Shown piece by piece: positions 53,979 through 62,869 of a DNA stretch of 64,000 bases. The DNA comes from CAMDPA01 sp963825625. GTDB taxonomy: Bacteria; Pseudomonadota; Alphaproteobacteria; Rhizobiales; Hyphomicrobiaceae. The translations under genes and the position numbers were made by a program. Positions within the stretch are counted from its first letter, which is position 1. Every line of letters begins with the position of its first letter. Below the pieces are notes generated by a model. The model searched no databases and was not told the DNA's origin. It saw only the letters and a program-made list of their open reading frames with translations. Location of the stretch: NCBI GenBank assembly GCA_963825625.1, contig CAWGUF010000012.1, forward strand, positions 62,001 to 126,000, given 5' to 3'.

Positions 53979-55100
53979 TCAAATCAAAGGCTTTGCAATG
54001 AACCGCTGCTTCCAGCGTGGCAGCACGTCCGGGTTGACGATGTTCTCCGGAAGCTCGCCGCGCAACGCCGCGAGCACGTTCTGCTTGGCCCAGACCGCGC
54101 CTGGATGCAGGCCGCTGCGATAGTTCTGGGTGATATTGTGCGCGGACAACAGCACTTTGTGACCCAGCCCGCGTAACGGCGATCCCGCTTTCAGCGGCTC
54201 GGGGTCAAACGCATCGAGGCCGGCCGCAGCGATGGTACCCTTCTGTAGCGCCTCCGCCACGGCGTCCTCATCGACGATGCCACCGCGTGCGGCGTTGAGC
54301 AGTATCGCTGTCGGCTTCATCATGGCCAGTGTCTTGGCGTTGATCAGCTTTCGCGTGGTCTCGTTCAGCGTGCAGTGGACCGAAACCACGTCCGACTCCC
54401 GCAATACGGTCTCCAGGTCGCATCGCTCCACGCCCGAAAGCGTAAATCTCGCGATCTCGCAATACGGATCGCACGCCAGGATACGCACCCGCCAGGGTTT
54501 CAACAGCTCGGTCAATCGTCGCCCGATGCGCCCCAGGCCGATGATCCCGATGGTAATTCCGTCGTAGCCGTCCTGCATCCGCATGCCCACGTAGGTGCCG
54601 GTCAGCGCGGCGTCGTGCCAGGTGCCTGCTTTCATCGCCTCGTCCCGCTCACGCACTTTCTTCAGTAGCGTGAGCATCATCGCCATCGTACCCTCGGCGA
54701 CACCGCCCCAGTTGGCCTCGGTCGGGCTGTGCGTCACGATGATGCCGAGATCGGTCGCCGCCTCCACGTCGATGTCATCGTAGCCAATCGTATATTTTGC
54801 CACGATCCGCAGGTTCTCTGATGCCTCCATCACCTGCCGCGTGATCGGATTGACGCGGATCGAGGTGCCCATGAGCGCGTCCGCACCAGCCGTCATCGCG
54901 GCCATCTCCGCGCCCTTGTTGCTGTTCGGCGTATGCCAGGCGGGCAATCCCTGGACCAGCTCGCAACCTGCCGCCGCCAGCTCTTTTTCGTTGGCGGTGA
55001 AGTTGCCCGGCTCGTGCGGCGCAAACACAAGCACCTTGGCCCCAGCCGCCGAGCCGCCCCCGGACTTCCCTGTCGTCCTGGATTTCGGACCCTTCGCCAT
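53979..55100 (-). CDS. D-2-hydroxyacid dehydrogenase family protein
   Basis: The product has about 373 residues; ATG 55100 is chosen because GAGGAGGGATGCTCA precedes it. The NAD site is GITIGIIGLGRIGRRLTELL; the catalytic Arg lies in LLNAARGGIVDEDAVAE, the acidic partner near GLDAFDPEPL, and the His in VLLSAHNITQNYRSG. A basic, Gly-rich N-terminal segment (residues 1-22) precedes the domain. The family reduces 2-ketoacids or glyoxylate, or acts on phosphoglycerate. It is transcribed toward the YdhR-like gene and is probably in one unit with it. Confidence 0.9.
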   Translation of the reverse strand: MAKGPKSRTTGKSGGGSAAGAKVLVFAPHEPGNFTANEKELAAAGCELVQGLPAWHTPNSNKGAEMAAMTAGADALMGTSIRVNPITRQVMEASENLRIVAKYTIGYDDIDVEAATDLGIIVTHSPTEANWGGVAEGTMAMMLTLLKKVRERDEAMKAGTWHDAALTGTYVGMRMQDGYDGITIGIIGLGRIGRRLTELLKPWRVRILACDPYCEIARFTLSGVERCDLETVLRESDVVSVHCTLNETTRKLINAKTLAMMKPTAILLNAARGGIVDEDAVAEALQKGTIAAAGLDAFDPEPLKAGSPLRGLGHKVLLSAHNITQNYRSGLHPGAVWAKQNVLAALRGELPENIVNPDVLPRWKQRFIAKPLI

Positions 55101-55252
55101 TGAGCATCCCTCCTCGCAATTGCGCGGCCGAGCCGCCGGCATCTCCGTTCTCTCAGCAAAGCCCTCAATTTGATGGAAGGCAAGGCCACAGACGTGCAAC
55201 CGAGGGATGGTGTGGGGCGTTCTCATGATCTGAACTGAAGTGGAGCGGCAAC

Positions 55253-55555
55253 ATGCAACCCACCGATGATGCCCAACTGCAGGACCGCCTGGAGCGGCTC
55301 GGCGCCGAGATCGAGCACCATCGCGCGCGCATTCAGGATGAGGGGAAATGGGGCGGCTCGATCAAGGCGGAGCTGCAGCGTATCGCCGAACAGCATGAGC
55401 GCCTGTGCCTCATTGCGAGGTCAGGCAATGACGATGCCGCCGAATCCGCCGCCACCGTCGCCGCCGAACTCTCGAATCTGAAAAACGCTTTCGAACGCTG
55501 GATGGTGAGCGTCGATACGACATACACCAGAAAGCCGCATCCGCGCCACGGTTGA
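55253..55555 (+). CDS. small coiled-coil protein of unknown function
   Basis: This 100-residue protein is mostly helical and heptad-like (LQDRLERLGAEIEHHRARIQ, then IKAELQRIAEQHERL and LSNLKNAFERWMVSV). GGAGCGGCAAC before the ATG supports translation. No family is recognised. It is upstream of ubiE on the same strand and divergent from the dehydrogenase gene. Confidence 0.65.
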   Translation: MQPTDDAQLQDRLERLGAEIEHHRARIQDEGKWGGSIKAELQRIAEQHERLCLIARSGNDDAAESAATVAAELSNLKNAFERWMVSVDTTYTRKPHPRHG

Positions 55556-55618
55556 GGCTGCTCACCGTAGCGTCCGATCGCGCTGGTATGATGGAGCCGC
55601 CCCGGCTATTCTGGCCCC

Positions 55619-56413
55619 ATGAGTGACGCAACATCGAAATCCGCCGGTCCGGCTGCCACTGGCGACGCAACCTCCTCTTTCGGCTACCGCGATGTGCCCG
55701 AGCAGGAGCGCCAGGGCCTCGTCAACGAGGTGTTCACCCGGGTCGCTGAGCGCTACGACCTGATGAACGACCTGATGTCGGGCGGCCTGCACCGGCTGTG
55801 GAAGGACGAGCTGATCGCCCAGCTCAATCCGCCGCGCGGCCAGCAGGCGTGGCGGCTCATTGATGTCGCCGGCGGCACGGGCGACGTCGCGCTCAAGGCA
55901 CTTGAGCGGGGCGGCAGCGGTTGCCGCGTGGTCCTGTGTGATATTTCCGAGGAGATGCTGGCGGTGGGCAGCCGGCGCGTCGACAAGGCTGGCCGCGCCG
56001 CCCAGGTCGACATCGTTCAGGGCAACGCCGAGAACCTGCCGTTCGCCGACGCCAGCTTCGACGCCTATACCATTGCCTTCGGCATCCGCAATGTGACCCA
56101 TATCGATAAGGCGCTGGCCGAGGCCTTCCGCGTGCTGAAAATTGGTGGCCGCCTCCTGTGTCTCGAGTTCTCGCAGTGTCAGGTGCCGATGCTCGATCGG
56201 CTTTATGACCTGCACTCCTTCGAGATCATTCCCCGATTGGGCAAGCTGACTGCAGGTGCGGCCGAGCCTTACCAGTATCTGGTCGAGAGCATTCGCAAAT
56301 TTCCCGATCAGGAGCGTTTCGCCGCGATGATCCGCGACGCCGGCTTCGAGCGCGTGTCGTACCGTAATCTCACCGGTGGCATAGCCGCAATTCACTCGGG
56401 GTGGAAACTGTAG
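55619..56413 (+). CDS. ubiE: demethylmenaquinone/2-methoxy-6-polyprenyl-benzoquinol methyltransferase
   Basis: This 264-residue SAM enzyme performs the C-methylation step of ubiquinone synthesis. It has the signature TSSFGYRDVPEQERQGLVNE and VFTRVAERYDLMNDLMSGGL, then the SAM motif RLIDVAGGTGDVALKALE, DISEEMLAVG, and FDAYTIAFGIRNVTHIDKAL. The C-terminus NLTGGIAAIHSGWKL is also typical. It is not beside ubiB here. Its stop is 6 bases from the convergent ATP-grasp gene. Confidence 0.96.
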   Translation: MSDATSKSAGPAATGDATSSFGYRDVPEQERQGLVNEVFTRVAERYDLMNDLMSGGLHRLWKDELIAQLNPPRGQQAWRLIDVAGGTGDVALKALERGGSGCRVVLCDISEEMLAVGSRRVDKAGRAAQVDIVQGNAENLPFADASFDAYTIAFGIRNVTHIDKALAEAFRVLKIGGRLLCLEFSQCQVPMLDRLYDLHSFEIIPRLGKLTAGAAEPYQYLVESIRKFPDQERFAAMIRDAGFERVSYRNLTGGIAAIHSGWKL

Positions 56414-56419
56414 GCCGCC

Positions 56420-57322
56420 TCAGTCCGATTGCGTGAGATAATCGAGCATCCCATCACAAAGCGCCCCCTCGGACGCCGTGTCGAACGCCGCGAACATGGG
56501 ATTGGAGTTCGTTTCCAGGAACTTCAGGTCGCCGGTCTCCGGGCAGGTCTTGAAATCGGCTGCGGTGTAGGAAAGGCCGATCCGGTCGGTCAGGCGCATC
56601 AGCGGTGCCGCCAAGGCCTCGGGGACTTCGCACGGGCTGACCGCCACGTTCGAGCCCTCGGCCCGATAATCGAGCGCCTTTGAGGTGACGTTGAACCCGA
56701 ACAGGCGCGTGCCGACTCGGAAAATCCGCATTTCCGGTTGCTCGAGCCTTTCCTGGATAATGTAGGGCCGCTGCAGATGCGAGGTCTGCAATTTATCGAT
56801 TGCTGCGCGCTCCAAAGGCCGGCAAAGGTCGCCGCCGCCGATCGGCTTGTAAATTCCCGGCCCTTGCTCCGCCCATGCGGCAGCCGTCGCCTTGCTGGTC
56901 GTGAAGGTCGTTCTCGGCACCGGCAGACCGCAGTCCCGCGCCCACACCAGGGCCAGCGGCTTGTTGACCTGGTCGCGCATTTGAAAGCCGCGATTGAACA
57001 TTCGAATCGCCGGGTTCGACCACAGCCAGCCATCGATCAGGATCTTCCATGCCCTGGCATCGGCCTGATCGGCAGGTTGCTTGGAACGGAGGTATTTGAA
57101 TACGTCTTGCCTGACGAACGCGGCGGTGACGTTGATGGGTCCGCTGTCGTCGGACAGCGTCCCAGTTTCGGGATCCCATGTCAGCAATGGCGCGTCCTCG
57201 CGCGAATGCAAGAGCCGCCGCAGTCGTATCCCGCGCTGCTCGGCACGTCGTGCAAGGCGCTCCAGCTGCATGTCCCCGGCTCCGCCGGCGATCAGGATTA
57301 CCGCGTTCGGATCGAGCGTCAT
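56420..57322 (-). CDS. RimK-like ATP-grasp ligase, candidate graspetide synthetase
   Basis: The 300-residue protein has the ATP-grasp fold of RimK/MvdC/MvdD-type peptide ligases: N-terminal Rossmann-like part (AVILIAGGAGDMQLERLARR), linker RMFNRGFQMRDQVNKPLALV, nucleotide-binding Lys in GIYKPIGGGD, IIQERLEQPEMRIFRVGTRL, and the Mg site FLETNSNPMFAAFD. AAGGGGA precedes the ATG. The gene upstream on the same strand encodes a peptide with TTLALGEED, the core motif of plesiocin-class graspetides. By analogy it would join Thr hydroxyls to Glu/Asp carboxyls as side-chain esters. Glutathione-synthase-like or glutamate-ligase roles are alternatives. Confidence 0.8.
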   Translation of the reverse strand: MTLDPNAVILIAGGAGDMQLERLARRAEQRGIRLRRLLHSREDAPLLTWDPETGTLSDDSGPINVTAAFVRQDVFKYLRSKQPADQADARAWKILIDGWLWSNPAIRMFNRGFQMRDQVNKPLALVWARDCGLPVPRTTFTTSKATAAAWAEQGPGIYKPIGGGDLCRPLERAAIDKLQTSHLQRPYIIQERLEQPEMRIFRVGTRLFGFNVTSKALDYRAEGSNVAVSPCEVPEALAAPLMRLTDRIGLSYTAADFKTCPETGDLKFLETNSNPMFAAFDTASEGALCDGMLDYLTQSD

Positions 57323-57339
57323 TGCCTTTATTCCCCTTG

Positions 57340-57406
57340 CTGCCGGGTGGTCCGGCAGAACGTGAAGCGCCTCCGGCTGTCGCGCATCCCGGACGTGATC
57401 GTCCGG
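57340..57406 (-). promoter_or_regulatory. two hairpins between graspetide precursor and ligase genes
   Basis: CTGCCGG/CCGGCAG (57340-57346 and 57352-57358) lies immediately upstream of the ligase ribosome site. CCGGACG/CGTCCGG (57389-57395 and 57400-57406, four-base loop) lies just below the precursor. In RiPP operons such hairpins often lower ligase expression relative to the precursor. That role is inferred. Confidence 0.5.
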
Positions 57407-57450
57407 ATGCGGAAGCCGGAGACTGACTTTACCTCAAGTTGGTCGCAGGA

Positions 57451-57964
57451 TCATATCCCGAACGGCTGGTCGTAAAGCGGCAGCTCGGAGATAGGTTCCG
57501 AAGGCGCTTCACCGAATGCGGCCGGCTCGATCAGTTCGCTGGAGTTCTTCTTCACCCATCATGTCCGTGCCTGGACCGCCGTACGCCACTCCGGTACCTG
57601 GCTCGGGCTCAGCAACGGGATCCGTCGCAGGCCCGCCCAGCGGAAACGGAAAGTCCGACAACGCCAACTCGATGCGCTCGAACAGGGCGCTGATCTCATC
57701 GAGTTGACTTCCGCCAAGATCGACGATCGGCTCGCCAATTTCCGGAAACAGCCCGCCGTCCTCTTCGCCGAGCGCCAGCGTCGTGACCTCCGGCTCCCCG
57801 CCGCCGAGCGGTGGTGGCTCAGTGGAAATCGGCTCACTCGAGCCGTCCTCTTCCCCGACGGCAGCCGTTGAGAAAACCGGCTCGCTGTCGGGTTGCTCGG
57901 CATATTTGCTTGCAGGCCCGGTTGGAACCCAGCCGGTGTCTTCGATGAAATCAGTCTTCGCCAT
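57451..57964 (-). CDS. candidate graspetide precursor peptide with GEED repeats
   Basis: Translation from ATG 57964 (AGGAGA upstream) gives a leader MAKTDFIEDTGWVPTGPASK and two core-like repeats: FSTAAVGEED (residues 31-40) and VTTLALGEED (60-69). The second matches the TTLAIGEED repeats of plesiocin, and FIEDTG resembles its LFIEDLG leader. A later helix (LDEISALFERIELALSDF) and a Pro/Gly/Glu-rich end follow. Read straight, it stops at 57509 (151 residues). If one base at 57547/57548 is an error (GAAG for GAA or GAG), it continues EPAAFGEAPSEPISELPLYD and ends at 57451 (170 residues); this end echoes the internal SSEPIST. Confidence 0.75.
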
Positions 57965-58147
57965 GATGATGTCTCCTGGAGCTTGAGGCCGCATGAAGTT
58001 TGATTGCCAGGATTGATTAATGCGGCGTGGGCAGGCACACAGTTACGTGCGTGACACCGACCCCCGTTGCGGCGGTCAGGATCGATCAGGCATGGATGTC
58101 GCGGGGATAATCGTCGGCAAGCGGAATAAAGCGTCTGCGCCCCGTTC

Positions 58148-59383
58148 CTATTCCGCCGCCGCAACCGGCTCCTCAGCGGCAAACACCAGTGGATCGAACC
58201 GCCTCGGAAAATCCTCCGGCTCGATGCCGTTGCGTCCCGGCTCCGTGACGTTGCCCACGTCGTGGCCGATGGCATAGAGGCGCGCCAGGTTCTTCTTATC
58301 GGTGTTGCCGATCTGGCGCAGCTCCTCCAGCAGCTCGGCAACTTCGCTGCTGGCTGGGTTGCGCAGGTTGCACACCCGCGCCACGGTGTTGGCGTCGATG
58401 ATCGCCTCGTAGCGCTGATACGAGAGCAGCGGCTCGTCGACGATCCGCTCCCCGCGCATGTCCCCGATTTCGCTGTTGATCTTGGCCGGTTTTCTGGAGG
58501 CGGAAATGGCCTGCATCATAGTGACCCCGTGCACCACCGTATCCTGGATCAGCCCGGTCAGAGCTACGACGGCTTTCTCGTAATTGTACTTGTCCTGGTA
58601 CTCTTTCGCCGTGATCCGCGGCCGCCAGTAGCCCGTTCCGATAGAGATCATGAACAGGTTGTCTGCGCCCTTGGCCCAGTTGAAGCCGAAGGAGGGGAGC
58701 GTGGCCACCAGCAGCGCCTGCTGGCTGGGATTGTTGTGTCCGCCCACGGCACCGTCGATGAACATGCCGGTGTCCGCCTCGTAGATGCCGCCGGCTTCGT
58801 TGATCGTCACCTCGACCGGATCGAAATAGAACGGCGCGGCGGTCGACGCCCGTACGAGCTTCCACAGCTCGTATTCCTTGTTCGGTTTGTAGCGTTGGTC
58901 CGGGCTCTCCCAGTATTTTGCCTTAGGATTGTTGGTCAGCACCCACGGGCTGCCGGTGTCGATGCGCTTGGCGCAGATCATCAATCCGGTGTTGAGCTTG
59001 TCTGACTGCAACTGCTCGCTGCCGAGCACTTTCTGCAACATCAATTCCACGGTCGTATGGTCGAACATCGCCCGGAACAAACCCTTGGCGCGGGGTTTGA
59101 ACGCCTTTGGCGCGATTTCCTCATAGAGCGTCTTTATCTCGCTGACCTTCCAGCCCAGCGCCAGACCTGTTGCGATGATCGAGCCGGTCGAGGTACCCGC
59201 GATCAGGTCGAAGTACTGACTGAGGCGGAAATCGTCCGGCTTCGGGCTGCGGGCGGCTAGCAGACGCTCGATGTTGTCGAGGATGCCGAGGGCGACGAGG
59301 CCGCGCACACCACCGCCGTCGAGGGCCAGAATGCGCTTCGGACCGTTGCGCGGATCGAGATGCCACTTGAGCTCGTCGTTCAT
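58148..59383 (-). CDS. patatin-like phospholipase
   Basis: The product has 411 residues; ATG 59383 is chosen because GGGAGGCAGAT precedes it. The oxyanion loop LDGGGVRGLVALG (about 21-33), nucleophile GTSTG (Ser65) and catalytic Asp in FIDGAVGGHNNPSQQA form the Ser-Asp dyad of patatins. No signal peptide is seen. It hydrolyses lipid acyl esters, and such genes occur both as lipid enzymes and in anti-phage or toxin systems. It lies 183 bases upstream of the graspetide precursor on the same strand; a shared role is possible but unproven. Confidence 0.9.
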   Translation of the reverse strand: MNDELKWHLDPRNGPKRILALDGGGVRGLVALGILDNIERLLAARSPKPDDFRLSQYFDLIAGTSTGSIIATGLALGWKVSEIKTLYEEIAPKAFKPRAKGLFRAMFDHTTVELMLQKVLGSEQLQSDKLNTGLMICAKRIDTGSPWVLTNNPKAKYWESPDQRYKPNKEYELWKLVRASTAAPFYFDPVEVTINEAGGIYEADTGMFIDGAVGGHNNPSQQALLVATLPSFGFNWAKGADNLFMISIGTGYWRPRITAKEYQDKYNYEKAVVALTGLIQDTVVHGVTMMQAISASRKPAKINSEIGDMRGERIVDEPLLSYQRYEAIIDANTVARVCNLRNPASSEVAELLEELRQIGNTDKKNLARLYAIGHDVGNVTEPGRNGIEPEDFPRRFDPLVFAAEEPVAAAE

Positions 59384-59551
59384 ATCTGCCTCCCACCCTC
59401 TCGTGCGCGACCATGATTCGCCAATCGCAACCGCAATGGCAAGCATCCGGGCCGCCGCTGCGTTGCTTATCCGGGCGAGGATTGCAGCGCTGCCGCACTA
59501 TTTCTGCCATTGTCCGGGTGCTAGCGTGCGCCAATTCTCCGGGGAGGACGT

Positions 59552-61879
59552 ATGGACAGGATCGTTGCTCGCATCGCGAACGAGTTGACCGTAGGCACTG
59601 AAAAGGTTGCTGCCGCGGTATCGCTGCTGGACGAAGGCTCCACCGTGCCGTTCATCGCCCGCTACCGCAAGGAGCGGACAGGCGGGCTCGACGATACGCA
59701 GCTGCGCACACTTGAGACCCGTCTCGGGCAGCTGCGCGAGCTGGAGGACCGGCGTGCCACGGTTCTGAAGAGCATCGAAGAGCAGGGCAAGCTGACGCCG
59801 GAGCTGGCGGCGGCCGTCAACGCTGCGGAGACCCGAACCTCTCTGGAGGACATCTACGCACCTTATCGGCCCAAGCGGCGCACCCGCGCCCAGATCGCTC
59901 GCGAGGCTGGCCTGGAGCCGCTGATCGACGCCCTGGTCGGGACCCCCACCCTCGATCCCGAGACGGAAGCGGCGAAATACGTCTCGGCAGAGAACGGAGT
60001 GGCTGACCCCAAGTCCGCGCTGGAAGGCGCACGCGCTATCCTTATTGAGCGCATCGGTGAGAAGGCTGAGCTGGTCGGGGCGCTGCGTGATTCGCTTTGG
60101 CGCGAGGGCGTCGTCGTTTCCAAGGTGGTCGCGGGCAAAGAGAGCGAAGGCGCGAAATTCTCCGACTATTTCGATTTTTCGCAGCGGATCCGGGAGTTGC
60201 CGTCGCATCGGGCCCTGGCGCTCCTGCGCGGTCGCAATGAAGGCATCCTGGACCTCACCATCGATCTGCCGACGGCCGATGCGGCTTCGCATCCGGCATT
60301 GGGCAAGATCATGCTGGCTATGGGCTTCCAGAACCGCGCTCGTGCCGCCGACAAATGGCTGGCTGATGCCGTCCGTCTCGCTTGGAAGGCAAGGCTGCAC
60401 GTGAGTTTGTCGGGTGATGTGACCACCCAGACAAAGGATCAGGCAGACGGCGAGGCGATCGCCGTATTCTCGCGCAATCTCAAGGACCTGCTGCTCGCCG
60501 CACCGGCAGGACCGCGCGTCACGATGGGACTGGATCCCGGCATCCGCACCGGCGTCAAGGTCGCCGTCGTCGATGCCACGGGCAAGATGCTTGATACCGC
60601 CACGATCTATCCGCACGAGCCCCGCCGCGACTGGAACGGCTCGCTCGCGGCCCTGGCGGCTCTGGCCGGCAAGCACAAGGTCGAGCTGATAGCGATCGGC
60701 AACGGAACCGCCTCGCGCGAGACCGACAAGCTGGCGGCCGATCTGATGGCCAAGATGCCGCAACTGGGACTGACCAAGGTGATGGTCTCGGAAGCTGGCG
60801 CCTCGGTGTATTCGGCCTCCGAGCTGGCTGCCCATGAGTTCCCCGATCTCGACGTCTCCTTGCGCGGTGCCGTATCGATCGCGCGCCGTCTGCAGGATCC
60901 GCTTGCCGAGTTGGTCAAGATCGAGCCGAAATCGATCGGCGTCGGCCAGTACCAGCATGATGTCGATCAGACGGCGCTGGCCCGTTCGCTCGATGCCGTC
61001 GTCGAGGATTGCGTCAACGCCGTCGGCGTGGACGTCAACACCGCCTCCGCGCCGCTACTCGGCCGTGTCGCCGGTCTCAACCAGACGCTCGCCGCCAACA
61101 TTGTTGCCTTTCGCAACGAGCATGGCGCCTTCAAGACCCGCGCCCAGCTCAAGAAAGTCCCGCGGCTCGGGCCCAAGGCATTCGAGCAGGCAGCAGGCTT
61201 CCTGCGCATCATGAGCGGATCGAACCCGCTTGACGCCTCCGCCGTGCATCCGGAGGCCTATGAGGTTGTGGAGCGCATCTCGAAAGCGACAGGCAAGCCC
61301 GTCAAGGCCCTGATCGGCGATCATGCCTTCCTGAAGGGGCTGAAGCCGCGCGAATTCGCAGACGAGCGTTTCGGCGTGCCGACAGTGACTGACATCTTGG
61401 CCGAGCTCGAGAAGCCTGGCCGCGACCCTCGACCGGAGTTCAAGACGGCCTCGTTCAAGGACGGCATCGAGAAAATTCAGGATCTGAAGCCCGGCATGGC
61501 CCTGGAAGGCGTGGTCACCAACGTGACCGCGTTCGGCGCCTTCGTTGATATCGGCGTCCATCAGGATGGGCTCGTTCATATCTCGGAAATGGCGGATCGC
61601 TTCGTCAAGGACCCCCACGAGGTCGTCAAAGCCGGCGAGGTGGTGAAGGTGCGGGTCAAGGATGTCGATGTCGCGCGTAAGCGCATCGCACTCACGATGA
61701 AGTCCGGCGCCGTCGACCGCTCTATGGCCTCTGCGCCTGCGCCCCAGAGCTCGCCCGGCGCCAGGCCACAGGCGACGAGCCGCCCGGTTCATGCGCCCCG
61801 TGCCAATGCGAGTGCCAATGACGCGCAAGGCGAGTCCGCCCTCGCGGCGGCACTTCGCAGGGCTCAGGAGCGGAGCTGA
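59552..61879 (+). CDS. tex: Tex family transcription accessory protein (S1 RNA-binding)
   Basis: The 775-residue protein starts at ATG 59552 with GGGGAGGACGT upstream. It has the Tex layout: N-terminal helical domain (STVPFIARYRKERTGGLDDT), YqgF-like nuclease fold (RVTMGLDPGIRTGVKVAVVD, VMVSEAGASVYSASELAAHE), helix-hairpin-helix (TASAPLLGRVAGLNQTLAAN, KVPRLGPKAFEQAAGFLRI) and C-terminal S1 domain (GMALEGVVTNVTAFGAFVDI). It binds RNA and influences transcription and stress tolerance. A Pro/Ala-rich tail of about 50 residues ends the protein. Confidence 0.96.
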   Translation: MDRIVARIANELTVGTEKVAAAVSLLDEGSTVPFIARYRKERTGGLDDTQLRTLETRLGQLRELEDRRATVLKSIEEQGKLTPELAAAVNAAETRTSLEDIYAPYRPKRRTRAQIAREAGLEPLIDALVGTPTLDPETEAAKYVSAENGVADPKSALEGARAILIERIGEKAELVGALRDSLWREGVVVSKVVAGKESEGAKFSDYFDFSQRIRELPSHRALALLRGRNEGILDLTIDLPTADAASHPALGKIMLAMGFQNRARAADKWLADAVRLAWKARLHVSLSGDVTTQTKDQADGEAIAVFSRNLKDLLLAAPAGPRVTMGLDPGIRTGVKVAVVDATGKMLDTATIYPHEPRRDWNGSLAALAALAGKHKVELIAIGNGTASRETDKLAADLMAKMPQLGLTKVMVSEAGASVYSASELAAHEFPDLDVSLRGAVSIARRLQDPLAELVKIEPKSIGVGQYQHDVDQTALARSLDAVVEDCVNAVGVDVNTASAPLLGRVAGLNQTLAANIVAFRNEHGAFKTRAQLKKVPRLGPKAFEQAAGFLRIMSGSNPLDASAVHPEAYEVVERISKATGKPVKALIGDHAFLKGLKPREFADERFGVPTVTDILAELEKPGRDPRPEFKTASFKDGIEKIQDLKPGMALEGVVTNVTAFGAFVDIGVHQDGLVHISEMADRFVKDPHEVVKAGEVVKVRVKDVDVARKRIALTMKSGAVDRSMASAPAPQSSPGARPQATSRPVHAPRANASANDAQGESALAAALRRAQERS

Positions 61880-61915
61880 GAGAGGGGCTGTTGCAGCAAA
61901 TTCCGGTGCGGTGAC

Positions 61916-62755
61916 TCAGGCGTCGGCCGCACAAGCCATGCCGGTCGCCGCCCCCGTGTGCTCCGACAGATCCCGGATCGTCGGTCTCTCCCCATTCAGC
62001 GGGTTCTCCGGATCCCAGGCGTAGCGTATCTCCTCGAACCGCGCGGCGAGTGCATCCCAAACCAGCAGGCGGCCGGCCATGCTCTCGCCGAGGCCCAGGA
62101 TCTCCTTCAGAACCTCGGTTGCCTGCAGCGTGCCGATCACACCGACGACGGAGCCGAGCACGCCCACCTCCGCGCAATTGAACACCGTGTCAGGCGGCGG
62201 CGCCTCCGGAAACAGGCAGCGATAGGTCGGATAGGGTTTGCCGTCAGGCGCCTTCAGATGCGGCTTGAAAGTCGAAACGTAGCCGTCGAATGGCCCGACC
62301 GCGGCAAACACCAGCGTGCGCGCCGCCAGATAGCAGGCATCGGCGCTGAGATAGCGTGTGGTGAAGTTGTCCGAGCCGTCGGCGACGATGTCGTACTGCG
62401 CTATGATGTCGAGCGCGTTTCCCGCGTCGAGCCGCGCGTTGTGACAAATAACCTCCACGTGCGGGTTGATCCGCCTGATGGTCTCTGCCGCACTTTCGGT
62501 CTTGGCCACACCGACGTGGGCCGTATCGTGCATGACCTGCCGTTGCAGGTTGTCGAGGCTCACCGTGTCGTCGTCGATGATGCCGATCGTGCCGACGCCG
62601 GCCGCCGCGAGATAGAGCGCCAACGGACTGCCCAGCCCGCCGGCGCCGACAAGCAGCACGCGCGCGGCCTTCAGCTTCTGCTGGCCCTGTCCGCCGACCT
62701 CCTTGAGCACGAGGTGGCGCTTGTAGCGCTGGATTTCTTCCGGGCTGAGCGGCAT
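61916..62755 (-). CDS. moeB: molybdopterin-synthase adenylyltransferase (MoeB/ThiF family)
   Basis: The 279-residue E1-like enzyme has RYKRHLVLKEVGGQGQQKLK, the ATP loop RVLLVGAGGLGSPLALYLA, the DNLQRQVMH region, and the catalytic Cys in TVFNCAEVGVLGSVVGVIG. It adenylates the C-terminus of MoaD (or ThiS) in molybdenum cofactor or thiamine synthesis. The CxxC pairs that bind zinc in E. coli MoeB are not conserved (TYRC, and no C-terminal pair), so it may be zinc-free. This would supply cofactor for the molybdenum hydroxylase at 49490-52225. It is convergent with tex. Confidence 0.9.
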   Translation of the reverse strand: MPLSPEEIQRYKRHLVLKEVGGQGQQKLKAARVLLVGAGGLGSPLALYLAAAGVGTIGIIDDDTVSLDNLQRQVMHDTAHVGVAKTESAAETIRRINPHVEVICHNARLDAGNALDIIAQYDIVADGSDNFTTRYLSADACYLAARTLVFAAVGPFDGYVSTFKPHLKAPDGKPYPTYRCLFPEAPPPDTVFNCAEVGVLGSVVGVIGTLQATEVLKEILGLGESMAGRLLVWDALAARFEEIRYAWDPENPLNGERPTIRDLSEHTGAATGMACAADA

Positions 62756-62869
62756 GCGGTCCTGTCCTTGGTCTTTATGGACAGTATAGCCGAAAAATCG
62801 CCAACGCTCGATGTTCCAGAACCAGCGGCAGTGGGCCTGTCTCGGGCGACAAGCAAGTCGCCCCTATCC

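Noticed and set aside
57509..57560. Separate small peptide starting at a GTG (MKKNSSELIEPAAFGEAPSE)
   Set aside because: It overlaps the precursor and lacks a good ribosome site; its sequence continues the style of the precursor, so a single-base error joining them is more likely. Kept as an alternative only.
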